Source: Salinicola peritrichatus
GTDB taxonomy: Bacteria > Pseudomonadota > Gammaproteobacteria > Pseudomonadales > Halomonadaceae
Length of the DNA: 64,000 bases
Assembly: GCF_003206715.1 (NCBI RefSeq)
Contig: NZ_PZJU01000048.1
Coordinates: 1-64,000, forward strand
Direction of reading: 5' to 3'
Part shown: in pieces, positions 46,484 through 55,174 of the stretch
Numbering within the stretch: the stretch's first letter is position 1
How the letters are laid out: each line of letters opens with the position of its first letter
Notes under the pieces: model-generated
What the model saw: the letters and a program-made list of their open reading frames with translations, nothing else
Told to the model about the DNA's origin: nothing
Database searches by the model: none
Made by a program: the position numbers and the translations under genes

Positions 46484-47740
46484 CTAGAAAGATTCCCACT
46501 CCTCGACCGGTTCGCGCACGGTCTCGGCGGTCGGTTTACCTGGCATGGGCAACCGATTCGTCGCGGGCGTGGGCGTTCGTGCCGGGGTGCGTTCGTCGAT
46601 CGATGCCAGACGAAACACCGCGACCGCCGATTGCAGTGCCTCTGCTTCCTGTTCCAGAGCCCGCGAGGCGCTGGCCGCCTGCTGAACCAGCGTGGCATTC
46701 TGCTGGGTGACCTCATCCATCTGCGTGACCGCCTGATCGACCTGACTGATACCGTGGCTCTGTTCCTCGGAGGCGGCGGCGATCTCGCGCATGATCTCGT
46801 TGACCCGTGTGATCGCATTGACCACGTCGCCCATGGTCGCGCCGGCCTTGTCGGCCAGCTCGGCGCCGCTGTCGACGTGTTCGGCAGCGCTTTGAATCAG
46901 CTCGCGGATCGCCTTGGCGGCATCCGCCGAGCGCTTCGCCAATGTCTGCACCTCGTTGGCGACCACGGCGAAACCGCGACCCTGCTCCCCCGCGCGAGCG
47001 GCCTCGACCGAGGCGTTGAGGGCGAGGATGTTGGTCTGGAACGCCACCGAATCGATGGCGTCGAGCAATTCGACCGCTTGTCGGGACTGCTGACTGATCT
47101 CATGCATCGTCTTCACGACGCTGCCCACCACTTCCCCGCCTCGGTGAGCGACGCCGGTGGCGTCGTCGGCGAGATGGCTGGCCCGAGTGGCGTTGTCGGC
47201 ATTCTGGCGTACCGTCGAGGTCAACTCCTCCATGCTGGCGGCCGTCTGTTCGAGCGAAGCGGCCTGCTGCTCGGTGCGCGAAGAGAGGTCAGTATTGCCG
47301 CGGGCGATGTCGGCGGCGCCGTCGTGAACGTTATTGCAGGCGCGGCGGACGTTGCCGACAGTGTTGGAAAGATGCGACTGCGTCTGCCCCAATGCCGCGA
47401 ACAGGCGGCCGATCTCGTTGTTGCCGCGGCGCTCGACGGCGTGCGAGAGATCGCCCTCGGCCAGCCGCTCGCAGTGAATCACCAGCCGCTTCAGGGGGCG
47501 GATGACGTTGACAGTGACGCCCCACAGCACGATGCCGGCGAGCACGAGCGTGACGACGACCCCCGCCAGGATTCCGGTGTTGAGCCAGTCGACGCGCGTC
47601 GCGCCCTCGCCGGACAAGGATTGTCCGCCGCCATTCACCGCATAGGTGGCCAGGCCAGCCATACCCAGCACCAATGCCGTGAAAGTGATCAGTACGAGCA
47701 ACCAGCTGGTTTTTACGGTCAAGTCGTCGATTCGTTTCAT
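46484..47740 (-). CDS. methyl-accepting chemotaxis protein with a minimal periplasmic part
   Basis: 418 residues. Two membrane helices (about 12-34 and 55-77) enclose only about 20 residues, too few for a ligand domain. A HAMP domain follows (IRPLKRLVIHCERLAEGDLSHAV), then a long coiled coil with the signalling hairpin tip ILALNASVEAARAGEQGRGFAVVANEVQTLAKRSADAAK. The protein ends EWESF, resembling the CheR/CheB-binding pentapeptide. It may sense an internal signal or act with another receptor. It is an isolated gene, not in a che operon. Confidence 0.88.
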   Translation of the reverse strand: MKRIDDLTVKTSWLLVLITFTALVLGMAGLATYAVNGGGQSLSGEGATRVDWLNTGILAGVVVTLVLAGIVLWGVTVNVIRPLKRLVIHCERLAEGDLSHAVERRGNNEIGRLFAALGQTQSHLSNTVGNVRRACNNVHDGAADIARGNTDLSSRTEQQAASLEQTAASMEELTSTVRQNADNATRASHLADDATGVAHRGGEVVGSVVKTMHEISQQSRQAVELLDAIDSVAFQTNILALNASVEAARAGEQGRGFAVVANEVQTLAKRSADAAKAIRELIQSAAEHVDSGAELADKAGATMGDVVNAITRVNEIMREIAAASEEQSHGISQVDQAVTQMDEVTQQNATLVQQAASASRALEQEAEALQSAVAVFRLASIDERTPARTPTPATNRLPMPGKPTAETVREPVEEWESF

Positions 47741-47971
47741 GCTTGGATCACCTACCCTTGGGATCGGAACGCAGGCGGCGCCTGTGCTAGGCCAAAGTGA
47801 CGCCTTTGCGTGGGCGCCGAGTCGAGACTATCGGCAATAAAACGCTGGGCTTGAACGAAATCCGGCATGGTGAGGCAACCTGCCGCACCTTCTGTGGTCA
47901 CAGAACGGAGAGTTCGAGGATGCGGTCAGAGGGGTGGCATCGATCAATCGAAGCGGAAGGGAGCAGGCATC

Positions 47972-48616
47972 GTGAACGCACACAAGATACTCTCGCAACT
48001 CATGAAACAAGCTGGCAGTGATCGAAAATGGATGCCCGGTGGCGGCGGATTCGACGTCAAGTCCCTGCTTGGCGGTGGTGCCCTGGGTATGCTGATCGGC
48101 AGCAAGCGTGGCCGCAGCCTGGGCGGCAAGGCGATCAAGTATGGCGCGCTGGCGGAGATCGGCGCCTTGGCGTGGAAGGCCTGGCAGGCCCACAAGGGCC
48201 AAGCAACCACATCGGAGGTCGAGGAAGGAAAACCACTGGAAACGCTCGACACCGGTGATCAGGAAGCCCGTAGCCGAGTCATTTTATGGGCAATGATCGC
48301 TGCCGCGCGTGCCGATGGCCACATCGACGCCGAGGAGCGTGCGGCGCTGGCCGAGCAGATCGATGCGCTCGGTGCCGATGACGAACTGCATGTCTGGGTC
48401 GAGCAGCAGATGTCGGCGCCGCTGGATGCCGAGGCGATCGCGCACGACGTCGATTCGCCCCAGGCCGCGCGGGAAGTCTATCTGGCCAGCGTAGCGATCA
48501 TCGATGATCGGAATCCGATGGAACGCGCCTGGCTCGACCAATTGGCCAGTGCCCTCGAATTGGAGGATGGCCCGCGCCGGGAGCTGGAGCGCCAGGCACT
48601 GCAAACGCCGGCTTAG
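47972..48616 (+). CDS. DUF533/TerB-like inner-membrane-associated protein
   Basis: 214 residues from GTG 47972 (GGGAG upstream). The N-terminus is Gly-rich (GGGGFDVKSLLGGGALGMLIG) with one hydrophobic stretch (KYGALAEIGALAWKAW). The C-terminal half is a TerB-like helical domain (ILWAMIAAARADGHIDAEERAALAEQIDAL), with an acidic loop that resembles metal-binding TerB members. It belongs to the YebE family. Function is not established. Confidence 0.82.
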   Translation: MNAHKILSQLMKQAGSDRKWMPGGGGFDVKSLLGGGALGMLIGSKRGRSLGGKAIKYGALAEIGALAWKAWQAHKGQATTSEVEEGKPLETLDTGDQEARSRVILWAMIAAARADGHIDAEERAALAEQIDALGADDELHVWVEQQMSAPLDAEAIAHDVDSPQAAREVYLASVAIIDDRNPMERAWLDQLASALELEDGPRRELERQALQTPA

Positions 48617-48659
48617 GAACGTCTGTCAAAGGTGTTGTTGTCCGGTTCCGTTACGCATA

Positions 48660-49895
48660 TCAAGTAGGGTTCTGACACCGAGCCTGGAACTTGTCCCTGC
48701 TCGGACGTTGAGTCAGGGTTCCCAGGAAGGCGGCCAGCGACAGCAGGGCCACCAGGCTGCCGTAAACATAAGTGGTCGGTATCAATCCCAGGTACTGCGT
48801 CGCGATGCCACCACACAGTGCCAGGGTACTGGCGGACAAGTAGCAGATGACATAGAAGGCTGCCATCAATGCCGAGCGTTCGGTGGGCGGTGCCAACGGC
48901 ATGACGATTCGCATGGCACCCATGAAGGCGGCGCCGAATCCGACACCGGCGATGGCGGTTCCCGCCAGCAGCACGCTGACCGCCGTCTGATAGACGCCGA
49001 GCAATAGCCCGAGCATGCCGACCATCAGGCAGGTGGTACCGATCAGCACGGTCCTTCGCGGCGGTCCGGTGCGCAGGATCAACACGCTGATACCCCCGAT
49101 GAACGGCAGCAGGAAGGTGATCAGGCAACCGATCAGCGGATTGTGAACTCCGCTGATGCTTTCCACCAGAATGGGACCCAACGATAGCGCAAAGCCGCCC
49201 AATGCCCAGGAAGAAACGACGGCCGGAATGACACGAAACAATGGGCCGCGCACGGAGGGGGGAATGTGCGCGCGTGGCCGCAGTGACGCCAGCGCGCCCG
49301 GTCGGGGCGTCACGCTTTCCGGGATGCGCTTGAGCCATAGGCCGAGTACCACCAATAGCACGATCAATACGATGTAAACCAAGCGCATCGGCGCCGGTGC
49401 ATAGGTCACCAGCGCCCCGGCGAAGAGCGCGCCGATACCCATGCCCGACAGCGGTGCGATACTGGCCATCACCGGGCCTCGCGTATGATCGCTGTCGAGC
49501 ATTGCCGCAGCCAGGGCGCTGGTCACCACTCCCGTCGCGATGCCCTGGAGGATGCGCGCCGCCAGCAGCCATTCGAGTCCATCGGCCGCCCAGAACAGTC
49601 CCAGCGAGAGCAACTCTCCCACGATCGCGCCAGCCACGACCGGACGTCGTCCGACATGATCCGACAGCGAACCGGTAACCAACAGGGTGACGAGCAGTGC
49701 GAACACATAACTGGCGAAGACCAGCGTCAGCCACGTGGTCGAAAAATGCCAGTGTGCCTGATAGAGACGATATAGCGGCGTTGGCGCGCTCGACGCCGCC
49801 AGGAAGGTCACCATGAGAACGGCGTAATAGACCAGCGAGCCAAGCCGTGGAGAGGGGTAGACATTGGTCGATTGGGAAGTCGAGGGCGGTGACAT
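48660..49895 (-). CDS. MFS transporter under TetR control
   Basis: 411 residues, twelve helices. MFS motif GSLSDHVGRRPVV and the helix 5 motif LQGIATGVVTSALAAAML typical of drug/proton antiporters. The gene is divergent from the TetR gene at 50005. An inverted repeat at 49908-49928 lies just ahead of its start. It is probably an efflux carrier; substrate unknown. Confidence 0.87.
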   Translation of the reverse strand: MSPPSTSQSTNVYPSPRLGSLVYYAVLMVTFLAASSAPTPLYRLYQAHWHFSTTWLTLVFASYVFALLVTLLVTGSLSDHVGRRPVVAGAIVGELLSLGLFWAADGLEWLLAARILQGIATGVVTSALAAAMLDSDHTRGPVMASIAPLSGMGIGALFAGALVTYAPAPMRLVYIVLIVLLVVLGLWLKRIPESVTPRPGALASLRPRAHIPPSVRGPLFRVIPAVVSSWALGGFALSLGPILVESISGVHNPLIGCLITFLLPFIGGISVLILRTGPPRRTVLIGTTCLMVGMLGLLLGVYQTAVSVLLAGTAIAGVGFGAAFMGAMRIVMPLAPPTERSALMAAFYVICYLSASTLALCGGIATQYLGLIPTTYVYGSLVALLSLAAFLGTLTQRPSRDKFQARCQNPT

Positions 49896-49907
49896 GAGAC
49901 AACCTGT

Positions 49908-49928
49908 TAATGCTAAAATTTAGCGTTA
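49908..49928. promoter_or_regulatory. palindromic operator between the MFS and TetR genes
   Basis: TAATGCTAAA and TTTAGCGTTA are complementary at 9 of 10 positions around a central A. The dyad begins 13 bases before the MFS start on the other strand, matching the footprint of a TetR dimer. It probably controls the MFS gene and perhaps the regulator. Confidence 0.7.
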
Positions 49929-49975
49929 GCAGAGTCTGAACTGGGTAGATTCATAAAGCAAACATTTTGCGTTTG

Positions 49976-50003
49976 GTCGTTTGGGATGAGTCGTTTGGGA
50001 TGA
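49976..50003. repeat. 14-bp tandem repeat at the TetR gene start
   Basis: GTCGTTTGGGATGA occurs twice in a row (49976-49989 and 49990-50003). It ends 2 bases before the ATG at 50005, so the repeat creates two ATG-adjacent Shine-Dalgarno-like GGGAT units. It could be a slippage-prone spot affecting translation. Confidence 0.85.
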
Positions 50004-50004
50004 A

Positions 50005-50571
50005 ATGGTCATGGCGATGAGAGAAGGCGTTCGTTCCGGCGGGCGCAGCGCCCGAGTCCAGGAGGCCGTGCATCAGGCGGTCAAGGAACTGGAACAACTC
50101 AAGACACGCGAGGAACTGACCGTGCCGCAGGTCGCGTCGCGGGCGGGTGTGACGCCGTCGACCATCTATCGTCGCTGGGGCAATCTGGCCGAGTTGCTGG
50201 CGGACGTTTCGCTCGAGCGACTACGGCCGGACGGAGAGCCTCCGGATACCGGCTCGCTCGCCGGCGACCTGCAGGCATGGGGCGAGCAGTATCTCGAGGA
50301 AATGACGTCTGCGCCGGGGCTGCGTGGCCTCAATGACGTCATGGCGAGCGCCGACAGTGAACGGCGCGAGTGTTGCTACCGTTACAGTGAGTCGATCATG
50401 GCCACGCTGTGTGCCCGTGCCCACGCGCGTGGTGAACCGGCGCCATCGGTCGATGCCCTGGTCGATGGCATCATAGCCCCGATGACCTATCGGCTGCTCT
50501 ACGATCGCGAAACGGCAACGTCCGCACGGTTGAGTGAATGGATTGCACGAACGTTGGTTGCCATTGATTAG
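50005..50571 (+). CDS. TetR-family regulator
   Basis: 188 residues from ATG 50005; ATG 50011 is also possible. N-terminal helix-turn-helix ELTVPQVASRAGVTPSTIYRRWGNLAELLADVS (residues 37-70) and a C-terminal dimer/ligand domain of the TetR_C_16-like type (SLAGDLQAWGEQYLEEM). It is divergent from the MFS gene and is the probable repressor at the palindrome 49908-49928. Confidence 0.88.
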   Translation: MVMAMREGVRSGGRSARVQEAVHQAVKELEQLKTREELTVPQVASRAGVTPSTIYRRWGNLAELLADVSLERLRPDGEPPDTGSLAGDLQAWGEQYLEEMTSAPGLRGLNDVMASADSERRECCYRYSESIMATLCARAHARGEPAPSVDALVDGIIAPMTYRLLYDRETATSARLSEWIARTLVAID

Positions 50572-50698
50572 CCAGTCATTATTGGAACGGGTATCCACTT
50601 TCCAACCTCGATAGTAAAACTCAACCTTCGTCAACTTGATTAACATCGACGACATGAATTAACCTTGGTGAATTTTTCCCTTTAAATTCAATAATTTA

Positions 50699-50727
50699 TT
50701 GCCGGTCTTCGGATGAGGGGGTATAGT
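50699..50727 (+). promoter_or_regulatory. sigma-70-type promoter of mntP
   Basis: TTGCCG (50699-50704), a 17-base spacer, and TATAGT (50722-50727). The expected start near 50734 falls at the front edge of the riboswitch below. Confidence 0.7.
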
Positions 50728-50736
50728 CTCACTCTC

Positions 50737-50902
50737 CTTGGGGAGTAGCCGGTCGCCATTGTGAATGGCGATGTCCGTGTCAACACACTCGGCAGCAGCC
50801 GTGGCACGGACACCGATAGCGGTTGGCGAGACCATGGACACCATCGACGCAAGGTCGGGCGGTCCGGTGGTGTCGTGGCTTACGAACCGGCTGGATAGTG
50901 CC
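50737..50902 (+). ncRNA. yybP-ykoY (manganese) riboswitch upstream of mntP
   Basis: The conserved core pieces are visible in order: TTGGGGAGTAGCC at 50738-50750, and GTTGGCGAGACC at 50822-50833. Between them are a GC-rich helix (TCCGTGT.../...ACGGACA) and flanking stems. In this class the two L1/L3 loops bind Mn2+ and turn on exporter genes. The expression platform would be the stretch to the mntP ATG at 50903. No Rho-independent terminator was recognised, so translational control is likely. Confidence 0.88.
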
Positions 50903-51487
50903 ATGAATCCCGCATCCCTCATGTTGTTGGCTTTCGCCATGTCGACCGACGCCTTCGCCGCGTCCATCGGCAAAGGCGCTGCTCTCAAACGCACACGCTT
51001 TCCCGAAGCGCTACGTATCGGTGTCATATTCGGTACGGTCGAGGCGATCACGCCAGTGATCGGCTGGACGATCGGGTTGGCCGCGACACGTTTCGTTTCC
51101 GAATGGGATCATTGGATCGCCTTCGCTCTCCTGGGCGGTCTCGGGGCGCATATGATCTGGGAGGGGCTCAAGCCCGTCGCCAAGCACTCGGACGGTAACC
51201 AGACGCCAGCCCAGCGTAAGTCGGTCTGGCTGCTGGCGGCCATGGCGCTGGCTACCAGTATCGACGCCATGGCCGTGGGCGTGACGTTGGCGTTCGCCGA
51301 CATCAATATCATGATTGCCGCGTTGGCGATCGGTTTGGTGACCATGCTCATGGTTACCGCCGGCATCATGCTGGGCCGCGTGATCGGCTCGCTGATCGGC
51401 AAGCGTGCCGAAATCGCCGGTGGCCTGGTACTGATCGCCATTGGCACCATGGTGCTCTACGAGCACCTGTTTGCTCATATGGGTTGA
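50903..51487 (+). CDS. mntP: manganese efflux pump MntP
   Basis: 194 residues from ATG 50903; a longer reading through the riboswitch (from 50765) is open but not real. Six helices with the MntP pattern: [22 protein letters not shown] and its second-half equivalent [25 protein letters not shown], each with a Asp in a membrane helix. It exports Mn2+ from the cytoplasm. The upstream riboswitch fits this role. Confidence 0.93.
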   Translation: MNPASLMLLAFAMSTDAFAASIGKGAALKRTRFPEALRIGVIFGTVEAITPVIGWTIGLAATRFVSEWDHWIAFALLGGLGAHMIWEGLKPVAKHSDGNQTPAQRKSVWLLAAMALATSIDAMAVGVTLAFADINIMIAALAIGLVTMLMVTAGIMLGRVIGSLIGKRAEIAGGLVLIAIGTMVLYEHLFAHMG

Positions 51488-51584
51488 ACCGCCGCCTCCC
51501 GACCCATACCTTTCCTGCCGCGACCGTGCACCATGCGGTCGTTTCGTGTTTGATTCTTCGACATGCAGATATTCAGGAGCCAAT

Positions 51585-51737
51585 ATGAAATCGCATCCCA
51601 TTCGGGACAACGCGCTCAAGGCCGCGTTGCGCTCGCCTCAGTTTCGTCAGCAGCAGCAAAAACCCAAGAAAGGTAAAGGTAGCTATACGCGCAAGGGACG
51701 TGCTCCCCAGGGGAGGCACTATCGCCAAGCGGCCTGA
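51585..51737 (+). CDS. arfA: alternative ribosome-rescue factor ArfA
   Basis: 50 residues; ATG preceded by AGGAG. The protein reads IRDNALKAALRSPQFRQ then KKGKGSYTRKGR, the ArfA core (DNA-binding-like basic tail KGKGSYxRKG). ArfA recruits RF2 to ribosomes stalled without a stop codon and is normally a backup to tmRNA. In E. coli the mRNA is cut in the coding part by RNase III; here the reading frame is short with its own stop, similar to the truncated active form. It is too short for many gene finders. Confidence 0.85.
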   Translation: MKSHPIRDNALKAALRSPQFRQQQQKPKKGKGSYTRKGRAPQGRHYRQAA

Positions 51738-51881
51738 GGAGCGTTTCGCCCTGACTGCTTCGCCATGGTGCCTTCCCGCCCGATACGCTCGCCAAGACAT
51801 GTATTCACGGCATTGCTGAATGCCGCTCCCCGCCGTTTCGATGACGTCTATGCTGAGTCGTAATCACGTCAGGAAGCTCCC

Positions 51882-52484
51882 ATGTCTACCTCATCCTCGC
51901 TGTGGCGATGCTCGCTCGCCGATTTTCAACACGCTGTCGAGACGCGCTCGACGCCGGGATGCGGAGCCGCTGCCGCGCTCAGCGCTTGCCTGGGCCTGTC
52001 GCTGATTCTCAAGGGAGTGCGACTGTCCGGCAGCGACAACGACCCGGAAAAGCGCGATCTACTCGTTCGCGGCGACGAACTGCATCGGACGCTGGCCGCC
52101 GCTGTCGATGATGATGCCGAGGCGTTTGCGGCCTGGCTCGAGGCGGGACGCTTGCCGGAAACGACCGACGCGGAGCATCGCCATCGGGCCGGCGCACTGG
52201 CACGGGCGAGGGCGGCTGCCGTGCGGATTCCTCTGGACGCGGCCGAGCGCTGCCACGACGTTCTGACCTTGGCGCTCGAAGCGATCGGCCCGACCGCGCC
52301 GGCGTTGAAGAGCGACACGCTATCCGGCGCGGCGATGGCCAGGGCGGCGCTGAAGGCGTTACTGATCGGCGTCGAGGCCAATCTCGACTCCTGCCCGGAC
52401 CCGCGCGAACGCGACGCTATCGAGGCGCGTTGCCGGGATCTGCGGGCAACAGCCGAGCAGTGCTGCCAACGGCTGGGCATCTGA
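51882..52484 (+). CDS. FchA-like cyclodeaminase/cyclohydrolase family protein
   Basis: 200 residues. The fold of formimidoyltetrahydrofolate cyclodeaminase/methenyl-THF cyclohydrolase: STPGCGAAAALSACLGLSLI near residue 23, and SDTLSGAAMARAALKALLIGVEANL near the C-terminus. The acidic residue of the SDT motif and the Gly-rich first motif are in place. It may process one-carbon folate intermediates. No fhs or fold gene is adjacent. Confidence 0.8.
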   Translation: MSTSSSLWRCSLADFQHAVETRSTPGCGAAAALSACLGLSLILKGVRLSGSDNDPEKRDLLVRGDELHRTLAAAVDDDAEAFAAWLEAGRLPETTDAEHRHRAGALARARAAAVRIPLDAAERCHDVLTLALEAIGPTAPALKSDTLSGAAMARAALKALLIGVEANLDSCPDPRERDAIEARCRDLRATAEQCCQRLGI

Positions 52485-52578
52485 CGGGCCCGCAAGCGGG
52501 ACAATCCGTTGCCGGGGGGCTATCTTCGTTGGGTACCCACCTTGGAGCCAGCATCCTTGCTGCCGGGAGCGCCGAGAC

Positions 52579-53415
52579 ATGAGTAGCCAACTGCCACCGC
52601 GCGAACTCTCCTCCTCGCGCGATTGCCCGATCGTCGATGGCAAGCGCGCCATCCAGCACGTCTCGCCGCGTGGCGCCGAGGTCGGCGGCATTCCGATTCA
52701 CCGCGTGTTGCCGTCGCGCCAGCGCCGCTTGATCGGCGCCTGGTGCTTTCTCGATCATGCCGGGCCGTCGATCTTCCGGGGCGACTCGCGCGGCATGCAG
52801 GTCGGCCCGCATCCACACACCTGCCTGCAGACTTTCACCTGGATGATCGAGGGCGAAGTGCTGCACCGCGACAGCCTCGGCAGCGAACCGGTGGTCCGGC
52901 CGGGGCAGGTCAACCTGATGACCGCCGGTTACGGCATCAGCCACACCGAACAGAGCGTCGAGGGCAGTGACTATCTGCACGCCGCCCAGCTATGGATCGC
53001 GCTACCCAAGGCCGAGCGTCACACGACACCACGTTTCGATCACTATCCGGACTTGCCGCGTTGGCGTCAGGGAAATGTCGAACTGACCCTGCTGACTGGA
53101 GAGTTCGGCGGCCGCCGTGCGCCGACGCTGGCGTTCACGCCGTTGGTGGACGTCGATCTGGCGGTGAAAGAGGCGGTCGTGGTCGCGAGTCGTTGACGCT
53201 TTCGTTGGCCGCCGGCGCGCGGGCGATTCTGATCGGCGGCGAGCCGCTGGAAGGCGAGATTCTGATGTGGTGGAACTTCGTGGGCGATAAGCAAGGCCGA
53301 GATCGCCGAGGCGCAAGCGGATTGGGAGGCTGGAAGTGAGCGTTTCGGCGAGATTCCCGCCTGGCCGAGCGAGCGACTCATGCCGCTTCCGCTACCATGG
53401 AAACTGCGCGATTGA
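52579..53415 (+). pseudogene. pirin-family protein, broken by a deletion and a frameshift
   Basis: The first part (52579-53193) reads as a pirin-like cupin: HPHTCLQTFTWMIEGEVLHRDSLG, RPGQVNLMTAGYGISHTEQS, LWIALPKAERHTTP, with the usual metal His residues. After TPLVDVDLAVKEA it stops at 53194-53196. In a second frame ESLTLSLAAGARAILIGGEP then MWWNFVGDK follow directly, so about 40 residues normally in between are missing. A surplus base near 53292 shifts to a third frame with KAEIAEAQADWEAGSERFG, ending at 53415. The protein product would be truncated. Confidence 0.85.
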
Positions 53416-53434
53416 AGCGGCATGCTCCGGCTTA

Positions 53435-54034
53435 TTACGGTGCCAGCACGCTCCACCAGGCCACCAGCAACAGCAATAGTGCCAGTGTGCGGTTGAACCA
53501 TTGCCACTGTCGCGGCGTACGGAACCACTGGGCGACGCCGCTTCCCATCAGCCCCCAGAGAGTGAGGCAAGGTATCGCTACGACTCCGAATGTCAGTGCC
53601 AGGACGGCTATTTCTGTTGCGCTCGATTCCGCGCCGGTGAATACGCCGACGACCGACAGTGCCATCATCCAGGTCTTGGGGTTCACCAGTTGCAGTCCGG
53701 CAGACTGGCGGGCGCTGAAGTTCGCTGATCGTTCGGTGCTGCCTTCCATCGGTGGTGGCGGGCTATGGTAAAGCCGCCACACCAGCCAGCTCAGCCAGAC
53801 GACACCGGTCGCCGCCATCAGTCGGCGAATGATGGGGTCAGCCAGTAGTGTGTTCGTCAGCCCCCAGCCAACCGCCAAAACGATCGCCGCCGCTGCCGAG
53901 CTGGCGCCGAATACCGCAGCTAGCGCGCTTTTCCAGCCATGGCGCGTCCCCTGCGCCAGAATCAATAGATTGGTCGACCCAGGGGTGATCGAGGCGACGA
54001 AGGCAAAAAGAGTGAACGGCAGCCAGGAAGACAT
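53435..54034 (-). CDS. LysE/RhtB-family amino acid exporter
   Basis: 199 residues from ATG 54034 (CGGAG upstream), six helices. LysE family start WLPFTLFAFVASITPGSTNLLILAQGTRHGWKSALAAVFG, with the PGP-like loop changed to PGST. VNPKTWMMALSVVGVF is the second family motif. It exports amino acids or derivatives; the substrate is unknown. A divergent or convergent regulator of its own is not evident. Confidence 0.86.
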   Translation of the reverse strand: MSSWLPFTLFAFVASITPGSTNLLILAQGTRHGWKSALAAVFGASSAAAAIVLAVGWGLTNTLLADPIIRRLMAATGVVWLSWLVWRLYHSPPPPMEGSTERSANFSARQSAGLQLVNPKTWMMALSVVGVFTGAESSATEIAVLALTFGVVAIPCLTLWGLMGSGVAQWFRTPRQWQWFNRTLALLLLLVAWWSVLAP

Positions 54035-54140
54035 GAGCAACTCCGAGAAAGGCTTGGAGAACCACTATGGCGCTGGTCACTGTCCGGGTCTGGAAGGTTT
54101 GAGCACTCATCTGATTCAGATTTCGTGGTGCAGCCCACCG

Positions 54141-55064
54141 CTAGAGCCAATAAAGGCAAGCGGAGAGCGTCAACACCGAGCCGATCGTCGACAGCAGCAC
54201 CGTGCGCGAAACCACCGCGGCTTCCCGGCGATAGAACTCCGCCAGCATGAATGGGCCGGTGCCGGTCGGCAGCGCGCTCATCAGCAGCGCGGACTTCGCC
54301 CATAGCGGCGGCAGCGCGAAGAGATGAAACGCCAGGTACCAGGTGATCAGCGGATGAAGCAGCAGCTTGATCCCGACCAGTCCCCAGGCGCCCTGGGCCG
54401 AGCCGCTCTGCTTCTGAGCCAGAAAGAGCCCCAGCGAGACCAGCGCGCAGGGGGTGGTGGCATCGCCCAGCAGTTCGAGGAATTCATCCAGCGGGCCAGG
54501 CAGCGTGGCGCCGCTCGAGGCCCAGCAGGCACCGAGGATCGGCGATACCACCAGCGGATTCTTCGCCAGCGCCTTCACGACCTTGGCGATAGCGTGGAGA
54601 TGAGACTGCTCGGCCTGCAGGCCGATCTCGATGCACACCACGGCGATGGCGAACAGCACGCAGACCACGATCAAGGTGGCGATCAGGGCCGGTTCCAGGC
54701 CGGCCTCGCCCAGCACCAGCAGGCTCAATGGAATGCCCACGTAACCGGTATTGGCGTAGGCGGCACCGAGCCCGTCGATACTGGCATCGACCAAGTGGCG
54801 CTGACCGCGCAGCCGATAACCTAGCGTGATCGTGAAGATCAGTAGGGTGGGAATCGTCATGGCGGCGATAAAACCGGGATGCCATATCTCTACCCAACTG
54901 GCGGTCGCCGTCGTACGAAACAGCAGCGCGGGCAGGCAGAGCCAGACCACGAAGCGATTGAGCTCGGAGGCGGCCGTTTCGCCCAATCTCCCCGTTCGTC
55001 GGCATAGATAACCCACCAGAATCAGACCGAAGATGGGCAATACGACACTGATGACCGACGACAT
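54141..55064 (-). CDS. AEC-family transporter (auxin efflux carrier fold)
   Basis: 307 residues with about ten helices. LPIFGLILVGYLCRRTGRL at the start, ANTGYVGIPLSLLVLGEAG in the middle and LMSALPTGTGPFMLAEFY near the end are the family landmarks (the N-P/G crossover regions). Bacterial members transport malonate, malate or similar acids. It starts about 110 bases from the divergent LysR gene at 55175, which is probably its regulator. Confidence 0.87.
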   Translation of the reverse strand: MSSVISVVLPIFGLILVGYLCRRTGRLGETAASELNRFVVWLCLPALLFRTTATASWVEIWHPGFIAAMTIPTLLIFTITLGYRLRGQRHLVDASIDGLGAAYANTGYVGIPLSLLVLGEAGLEPALIATLIVVCVLFAIAVVCIEIGLQAEQSHLHAIAKVVKALAKNPLVVSPILGACWASSGATLPGPLDEFLELLGDATTPCALVSLGLFLAQKQSGSAQGAWGLVGIKLLLHPLITWYLAFHLFALPPLWAKSALLMSALPTGTGPFMLAEFYRREAAVVSRTVLLSTIGSVLTLSACLYWL

Positions 55065-55174
55065 GGATTGGCGGCTCCCGAGCGAGTAAAAAAAAGAGAC
55101 GCCAGCCTAAGCGGGTTTATCGATACCGTCTAATGCTGTTTAATCTTGGATTCAATGCTTAAAAAGTATCGATC

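Noticed and set aside
50765-50902. N-terminal extension of MntP
   Set aside because: It overlaps the manganese riboswitch and has no membrane or family character; ATG 50903 gives the usual length.
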